This document shows, piece by piece, positions 60,849-64,000 of a stretch of DNA of 64,000 bases. The position numbers and the translations under genes were made by a program. The notes under the pieces were generated by a model. The model saw only the letters and a program-made list of their open reading frames with translations, was not told where the DNA came from and did no database searches. The stretch is from assembly GCF_013408745.1 (NCBI RefSeq), contig NZ_JACCBJ010000001.1:1178001-1242000 (forward strand), given 5' to 3'. The DNA comes from Leifsonia soli (GTDB lineage: Bacteria > Actinomycetota > Actinomycetes > Actinomycetales > Microbacteriaceae). Each line of letters starts with the position of its first letter. Positions within the stretch are counted from its first letter, which is position 1.

Positions 60849-62906
60849 TTCGGGGTCGTCGAAGCGCACCCGCAGGGTCGGCGCCGGACGGTACCCGGGT
60901 CGTCCGGCCGGGGCGCGGCGACGACGGGTCGCGTTCTTGACCACGGCGGCACGGACGGATGCGGCGACTTCGGCGCCGTGCGCATACTCGAAGCGCAGCA
61001 CGGCCCGGACCAGGTCGGGACCGGCCCGGGCGACGCGCGCCGACGGGCCGTCCGCCTCCACCGGTGCCGGCCCGAGAACGTCGATGAGCTGGCTGCGGTC
61101 CACCGCATCCAGCACTTCGGTCACGGTCGCCTCGGATCCGGTCACCGAGGCGAGACGCACCGCGGGCGGGAAGCGCAGCTCGCGGCGGTCCGCCAGCTCC
61201 TCGCGGGCGAACTCCACCAGGCGACCGGTCGCGAAGTCGCGCGCCAGAGGTCCCCCGACGCCGACCAGCACGGTGGGAGCGCCGGGCGCCGCGAGCCCGG
61301 CGGCGCTCTGCCACCAGCGCAGGCAGTCCTCCGCGACGTGCAGGCTCTCGCGCGCCAGCATCCGCTCGCCGTCGAGCAGCAGCACCGCCTGGTACCCGCC
61401 TTCGGCGATCGGCTCGGCGCCGCGTGTCGCGACGACGAGCGCCGGGGCGGAGCCGACGCGCTGCACCGGGTGATCGCCGTCGGCGAGGATGACGCGCGTG
61501 CCGGGGAACGCGCGCCCCAGCTCCTCCGCGGTGCGGCCGGAGCCGACCGTCACCAGGCGGAACCGCCGGTGCTCGCAGTGCTCGCACTGCCAGTCGGTCG
61601 CGAGCCGCCCGCAGACCGTGCACGACGGCGGCGAGCCGGCCCTGGTCTGGTGCAGCGCACCTTTGCAGTTCATGCAGCGGGCGGCCTGACCGCAGTTCGC
61701 GCACGCGATCACCGGCGCGTAGCCCGGCCGGCCCACCTGCACGAGCACGGGACCGCGCGGACGCCCGCTCTCCCCGTTCAGCGCCTCCCGGGCAGCACGC
61801 CAGGCGGTGGAGGGGATCCGCGCGGCGCGGGCCATGGGCTCCGGCGCCTGCTGGTTGGCGGTGAGCACGACCTTCGGCGTCTGGAAGCGCTCCGGCGCGA
61901 TGTCGTGCAGCCAGCCGAGCTCCACCAGGCGCTGCGCCTCGACGCTGCGGATGTTGCCGCTCAGCACCAGCGCGCAGCCTTCGAGCTCCTGCCGGACGAG
62001 GGCGGCATCGCGGGTGTGCACGTACGGGCTCAGCGGTTCGGCGTGGAGCGGGTCGCTGTCCTCCCAGACCGCGATGAGCCCCAGCCGCTCGGCCGGCGCG
62101 TACACGACGGAGCGGTTGCCGATCACGATGCGGGGGCCGGAGAGCGCCTCCAGGAAGCCGCGGTACCGGTCCGGGTTCGCCTGCCCGGCGTCGGCGCGGA
62201 CGATCGCGTGCTCCGGCGCGGTCACGGCCAGGGCTGCGGCGAGCTGCTCCAGGTCGCGGTGGTCGGGAACGGCGACGATCGCGGTCCGGCCGTGGCGCCA
62301 GCAGTCGGCGGCCAGCGCCGCCAGAGTGACCGCCCACTCCCCGACCCAGGTCCCGTCGGGCAGCGGCACCAGGCGCGGGATGGCCCGGAGGGCGATGCGC
62401 TCGTCGCGCGCGACCGCATCCTCCAGCACTCGCTCTCCGTACCCCCGGACGGGCACGGCCGTCCCCGACAGCTCCTGAGTTTTTCGCCCCTCCGATGGCG
62501 TGTCGGGGCGAAAAACTCCGGAACTGTCGGCTTGAGCGGCCAGCCACGCCTTCTCGACGCGCACCATCCGGCCCGGGACAGCGAGGCGCAGGATGTCGCT
62601 CGCCGTTCCCGCGCTCCGATCGGCGAGCCGCCGCGCGAGCCGCCACACGCCCGGCGTGAGCACCCGTGCGGGCGAGACGACGGCCTCCAGCGGGCTCAGC
62701 GTCCCCTCGTACCCGTCGTCCGGGTCGCCGATCTCGACCAGGTAGCCGTCCGCCACCCGGCCGGCGGAGCGCAGCGGAACGCGCACGCGCACGCCCGGCT
62801 GCGCGTCGGCGGCCAGCTCCTCGGGGATGCTGTAGTCGAAGAGGTGGTCGAGCTGCGGGAGCGGCGAGTCGAGGACCACCCGGGCGACCCGTCCGGCCGC
62901 CGCCAC
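60840..62906 (-). CDS. priA: Primosomal protein N' (PriA), helicase motifs degenerate
   Basis: Homologue of the restart helicase PriA. The product has 688 residues. The eight zinc cysteines are present (CANCGQAARCMNCKG, CTVCGR, CEHC). The helicase P-loop is not: no GxGKT lies where it is expected (PLPDGTWVGEWA), and the DEAH box reads VWEDSDPLHAE. ATP hydrolysis is thus unlikely; similar loss is known for actinobacterial PriA. Residues about 126-147 are encoded by a 66-bp palindromic element. The GTG start at 62906 lies 2 nt beyond the metK stop. Confidence 0.92.
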   Translation of the reverse strand: MAAAGRVARVVLDSPLPQLDHLFDYSIPEELAADAQPGVRVRVPLRSAGRVADGYLVEIGDPDDGYEGTLSPLEAVVSPARVLTPGVWRLARRLADRSAGTASDILRLAVPGRMVRVEKAWLAAQADSSGVFRPDTPSEGRKTQELSGTAVPVRGYGERVLEDAVARDERIALRAIPRLVPLPDGTWVGEWAVTLAALAADCWRHGRTAIVAVPDHRDLEQLAAALAVTAPEHAIVRADAGQANPDRYRGFLEALSGPRIVIGNRSVVYAPAERLGLIAVWEDSDPLHAEPLSPYVHTRDAALVRQELEGCALVLSGNIRSVEAQRLVELGWLHDIAPERFQTPKVVLTANQQAPEPMARAARIPSTAWRAAREALNGESGRPRGPVLVQVGRPGYAPVIACANCGQAARCMNCKGALHQTRAGSPPSCTVCGRLATDWQCEHCEHRRFRLVTVGSGRTAEELGRAFPGTRVILADGDHPVQRVGSAPALVVATRGAEPIAEGGYQAVLLLDGERMLARESLHVAEDCLRWWQSAAGLAAPGAPTVLVGVGGPLARDFATGRLVEFAREELADRRELRFPPAVRLASVTGSEATVTEVLDAVDRSQLIDVLGPAPVEADGPSARVARAGPDLVRAVLRFEYAHGAEVAASVRAAVVKNATRRRRAPAGRPGYRPAPTLRVRFDDPEIL
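62465..62530. repeat. 66-bp palindromic element inside priA
   Basis: 26-nt arms (62465-62490 and 62505-62530) pair with two mismatches around a 14-nt loop. Arm 1 begins CCGACAGCTCC and has TTTTT at arm positions 16-20, like the intergenic copy at 52943-53008. The 66 bp equal 22 codons and keep the priA frame open. Confidence 0.88.
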
Positions 62907-62908
62907 CG

Positions 62909-64000
<1,092 letters not shown>

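Overview
The window is a high-GC, housekeeping-dominated stretch of chromosome from an actinobacterium. Gene content, gene order, frequent GTG starts, WhiA, an ANTAR response regulator beside polA and a mycobacterial-type LexA box all point to Actinomycetes. The family Microbacteriaceae (Leifsonia-like) is my inference, not a measured assignment. Almost all core genes lie on the minus strand. I see no prophage, insertion sequence, CRISPR array or rRNA.

Layout. 1-5158: central glycolysis (tpiA partial, pgk, gap), sodA, and the whiA-rapZ pair, which lacks the usual yvcK between the two. 5193-16908: the complete nucleotide excision repair set (uvrC, uvrA, uvrB) on one strand, with a DUF4129 / repeat-bearing protein / MoxR / DUF58 / membrane-protein operon between uvrA and uvrB. 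uvrA is preceded by a perfect LexA (SOS) box. 16971-26529: coaE, rpsA, an epimerase-like protein with a DUF4166 protein, a DUF885 hydrolase, polA, a hotdog thioesterase and the ANTAR regulator, an order reminiscent of the mycobacterial uvrB-coaE-rpsA-polA-Rv1626 neighbourhood. 26568-40611: a more variable region with tRNA-Leu(CAA), thioredoxin, a metallo-beta-lactamase-fold protein, a luciferase-like monooxygenase, a secreted GH18-like protein, a VOC protein, an SGNH hydrolase, phosphoketolase, an L,D-transpeptidase, a lipoprotein, a GNAT protein, an EamA exporter and a LolA-like/ABC transporter operon. 41047-57574: pyk, gltBD, lgt, and a tightly overlapping hisE-hisG-hisF-hisI-trpE-(membrane protein)-(HGxxPAAW protein)-trpC-trpB-trpA series. 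57631-64000: rpe, rsmB, fmt, priA and metK (partial).

The most unusual signals are not genes. A 66-bp palindrome (26-nt arms, 14-nt loop) occurs twice: once between genes of the his/trp series, and once in frame inside priA, where it adds about 22 residues. It resembles the concept of a protein-embedded palindromic element. A second signal is a repeated arrangement in which a TANNNT -10 hexamer ends exactly 6-7 nt before an ATG/GTG, found at 16 genes and indicating widespread leaderless mRNAs. Other notable items are the SOS box at uvrA, a 17-bp tandem repeat just after the priA stop, in-frame 15-bp and 18-bp tandem repeats in two genes, and a 53-bp symmetric palindrome made of three 13-mers between convergent genes.
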